In this document: piece by piece, positions 62,023-64,000 of the stretch
Layout: every line of letters starts with the position of its first letter
Numbering within the stretch: position 1 is the first letter of the stretch
From: Agrobacterium tumefaciens_K
GTDB taxonomy: Bacteria > Pseudomonadota > Alphaproteobacteria > Rhizobiales > Rhizobiaceae
Assembly: GCF_031801495.1 (NCBI RefSeq)
Contig: NZ_JAOEGC010000007.1
Location: forward strand, 149,443-213,442
DNA: 64,000 nucleotides
Direction: 5' to 3'
Position numbers and translations under genes: made by a program
The notes under the pieces: model-generated
Told to the model about the DNA's origin: nothing
Seen by the model: the letters and a program-made list of their open reading frames with translations, nothing else
The model's database searches: none

Positions 62023-62529
62023 TGCCTTATCGCCCCGCTGTTTCCAAGTCTCTTTTGAGCAGGTTTAAGACCATGAGATATCGAGCGAAAGCATACTCAA
62101 GTTCACTGATCGAATGTTGCGGCAGCTGCTACATTGGGACAGTTACCTGCCGATCTCCGCTAACAGGCAACACCTTCGGTCAGCTCGAACGACTTTTAAA
62201 AAATTCTACAATTGCTTCTCGGACCATCCGGTGCACAAAGGCAATAGCGAGCGTTGCTCAGCTAACGTCGATCTGGCGAACCATCAAGATATGGATGGCA
62301 CGGTAGACGGCGGTTTTAAATCTGTCACTGCTCGATTCAATCTGTTACGAAAAATGGAAAGGACGCTTCCTGAGTGCGGAGCAGGCTGCTCTCTGATCAG
62401 CAATCCGGCGCTTTGAAGCGAACCGAAGCAATTTAACTAGCTGGTTGCCCCCCATTTCGACCGGACAGTCGGCATAAGCAGAAAGGCTTAAGCACAGGCT
62501 TGGGTATAGGCTTATGTCTAACGAGTATC

Positions 62530-62885
62530 GACAGGTTGACCTGATGATTGATGATGTCCGGCGGCGACGCTGGACAACGAACGCAAACTGCAGATCATCA
62601 AGGAAAGCTTTGCCCAAGACGAGATCGTTTCCTCTGCGGCGGGATGGCATGGAGTTGCGCCAAATCTTCTTTATCGCTGGCGTAGGCTCCTGAGGAGGGA
62701 GGTCCGGTGGCCGTGGATAGTAACGAGCCAGTGATCGGCAATTCCGAGGTGAAGAAGCGAGAAGATGGAGAAAGAGATTCTCCGCGAAGTTCTCAACGAA
62801 GCCCACTCAAACCCTCAGTCCAACGGCATGCCGGAGGCTTTCGTCAAAACATTGAAGCGCGACGACATCCTCGTTAATGCGCGGA
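62530..62885 (+). mobile_element. relic of an IS3-family insertion sequence
   Basis: Plus-strand pieces of an IS3-type transposase lie in different frames. VRRRRWTT begins the OrfA helix-turn-helix, then after a frameshift LQIIKESFAQDEIVSSAAGWHG and VAPNLLYRWRRLL. At 62820 the reading NGMPEAFVKTLKRDDI is the third catalytic block (with the Glu) of the DDE integrase core of OrfB. Most of OrfB is lost. No terminal repeats were found by eye. Confidence 0.65.
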
Positions 62886-62897
62886 TATTATAAGGAA

Positions 62898-63608
62898 TTA
62901 GTAATAATGCCGGTCGGACCTGAGGGTTCGGTCGGAGAGGTAGCGGCTACCGACGAGGCTGCCAGCGACGCCGCCCAGACCGACCGTTAGCAGCCATATC
63001 GGAAGCGCCGAGGGGATCGATTTGATTGAGGCATAGGCAGCCGCGAGGGCTGCTGCCGAGTTCAGAAGATTGTAGGCGGTAGTCACGGCGGCGGTGCGTC
63101 GCAGGCTGACCCAGTTCATGGAAAGGATGATCGGAGAGAGGAAGATGCCACCTCCGGTCCCGGTCGTCCCGGAGACAAACCCGATGACCGCCCCCGTCAG
63201 CAGCGCCGGGAGGAAGTGAGGTGCTTCGGCGGCTTCGACGGCAGTCCTCTTCGACAGCGCCGAGTGTATCATCTGGATGCCAGAGGGTATCAGGATGATC
63301 CCGACGACAGGGTAGGAGACGTGTTTGGGTAGTTGCACCGCACCGCCGAGAGGCGAGAACGGAAAGCCCAGTACGGCGAATGGATAGAGGGTTCTTCAGG
63401 AGAACAACCCCAAGCGCCAGAACTGGAAGGTGCCGATCCCGGTGACCAGAAGGTTCAGCGCGAACGCCGTCGGCTTCATAAGCGTTGGAGTATGCCCGAA
63501 GAGCCCCATCGCGGCGAGATACCCAGACGCTCCAGCCTCACCGACCGCCGCGTACATCATGGCGGCGATCAGTAACAAAACGGCAGGCCATATAATCTCG
63601 TCTGTCAA
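62898..63608 (-). pseudogene. TauE/SafE-type sulfite exporter gene interrupted by one stop
   Basis: The minus-strand frame starts at a TTG (63608) and reads MTDEIIWPAVLLLIAAMMYAAVGEAGA, then KPTAFALNLLVTGIGTFQFWR, typical of the first half of TauE/SafE exporters (PF01925-like). At 63396-63398 TGA interrupts it. The same frame continues without a shift: RTLYPFAVLGFPFSPLGG, then FLSPIILSMNWVSLRRTAAVTTAYNLLNS and LTVGLGGVAGSLVGSRYLS. Known members have Trp at that place, as I recall, so TGG to TGA is likely. Otherwise the gene looks complete (about 236 codons). Confidence 0.8.
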
Positions 63609-63613
63609 AGGCC

Positions 63614-63800
63614 AGCCTCATGTCACCATTGTTGGAGGGATGATGGTGTTGACGATGGCATTACCGAACTTCTGCTCGGGCGTCACAGACACGTTCTTGC
63701 CATCGGGGAAGGGGCGTTCGCCGGGCGATCTCGTGAGCGCCTTGCCGATGTTCTCGTGGGGATGCGGGCATTGGCAAAGCACCACTCCCGAAACCGCCCA
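63614..63800 (-). pseudogene. possible 3' end of an unidentified gene
   Basis: The minus strand can be read as NIWAVSGVVLCQCPHPHENIGKAL, then FPDGKNVSVTPEQKFGNAIVNTIIPP and a stop, just upstream of the TauE/SafE gene. No family is recognised. It could be the tail of a gene cut off by the IS30-type element that starts at about 63.83 kb. Low confidence. Confidence 0.3.
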
Positions 63801-63911
63801 GATGTTCCATAATATATCTTATGCGATAATAATGTGTAGCCGGGGTGGGTTCAAGCTTGAAGTGCGACTTGCGAATGATACCAATAGGTTATCAGTCACA
63901 AGGAAGATGCA

Positions 63912-64000
63912 ATGGAACGCACCTACTCCCACCTTGATCTTGATGAACGTCGTAAGATAGCCCGCTGGCGAACGGCCGGGCTGACTGTTAGTGCCATCGC
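63912..64000 (+). CDS. IS30-family transposase, 5' end (runs off window)
   Basis: The visible part, MERTYSHLDLDERRKIARWR and AGLTVSAI, is the N-terminal helix-turn-helix start of IS30-type transposases. AGGAAG lies 5 nt before the ATG. The left end of the element is probably around 63830-63850, because the sequence before that belongs to another gene tail; terminal repeats were not confirmed. The frame is open to the window end. Confidence 0.78.
   Translation, partial: MERTYSHLDLDERRKIARWRTAGLTVSAI

Noticed and set aside
62345..62806. Minus-strand frame of 153 codons
   Set aside because: Lies opposite the IS3 transposase relic and has no ribosome site or recognisable motif.
1..64000. CRISPR arrays, tRNA or rRNA genes, replication-initiation gene (repABC)
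   Set aside because: None was seen on either strand by eye; no regularly spaced repeats and no repA/repC-like protein.

Overview
The window looks like part of a large accessory replicon (plasmid, megaplasmid or integrated island) of an alphaproteobacterium of the Rhizobium/Agrobacterium group. The evidence is gene content only: a rhizobial-type plasmid block (DUF736, ArdC, ParB-like, methylase-helicase, DUF1419, TOPRIM proteins), a LuxR-type regulator, many FixL/FixJ-like proteins, and transposase remains. No rRNA, tRNA, CRISPR array or replication-initiation gene was seen.

Layout. (1) 1-772: the 5' part of a serA-like dehydrogenase, minus strand. (2) 1.1-15.3 kb: a mostly minus-strand plasmid maintenance and anti-restriction block. 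It holds DUF736, ArdC antirestriction protease, a DUF7007 protein translationally coupled to a ParB-like protein, a 1695-aa N6-methylase/helicase resembling phage P1 DarB, DUF1419, and a TOPRIM protein broken by one amber codon. (3) 15.6-19.6 kb: a LuxR-type quorum regulator followed by a plus-strand operon (methyltransferase-like, 467-aa protein of unknown family, GNAT acetyltransferase). A lux-type palindrome lies upstream of the operon. No luxI-type synthase is in the window. (4) 20.4-29.3 kb: an operon for peptide import and processing (binding protein, two permeases, fused double ATPase, CapA-like phosphoesterase, peptidase T, CtlX-like amidinohydrolase). (5) 29.6-30.1 kb: two truncated gene fragments back to back.

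(6) 30.1-59 kb: a stress and signalling region. It has three PAS-rich histidine kinases, three FixJ-type response regulators, a degenerate kinase homologue without its phospho-acceptor histidine, and a decayed kinase pseudogene. Among these are many small redox or detoxification genes (two NmrA-like proteins, DoxX, SDRs, AhpD-like, cupin, Tat-exported hydrolases, an FMN reductase). I found eleven copies of a 16-bp-like motif, approximately TACCTNCGTATANCTG, upstream of these genes, which suggests one regulon. Embedded here is a nitric-oxide detoxification set: NsrR, a truncated haemoglobin-cupin fusion, flavohaemoglobin and a membrane protein, with a good NsrR operator in the divergent promoter.

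(7) 59.1-64 kb: an SDR/AraC divergent pair, two hypothetical genes, an IS3-family relic, a TauE/SafE gene broken by one stop codon, and the start of an IS30-family transposase at the window end.

At least seven genes are broken or truncated. Three carry single in-frame stops that each fit a C:G to T:A transition.
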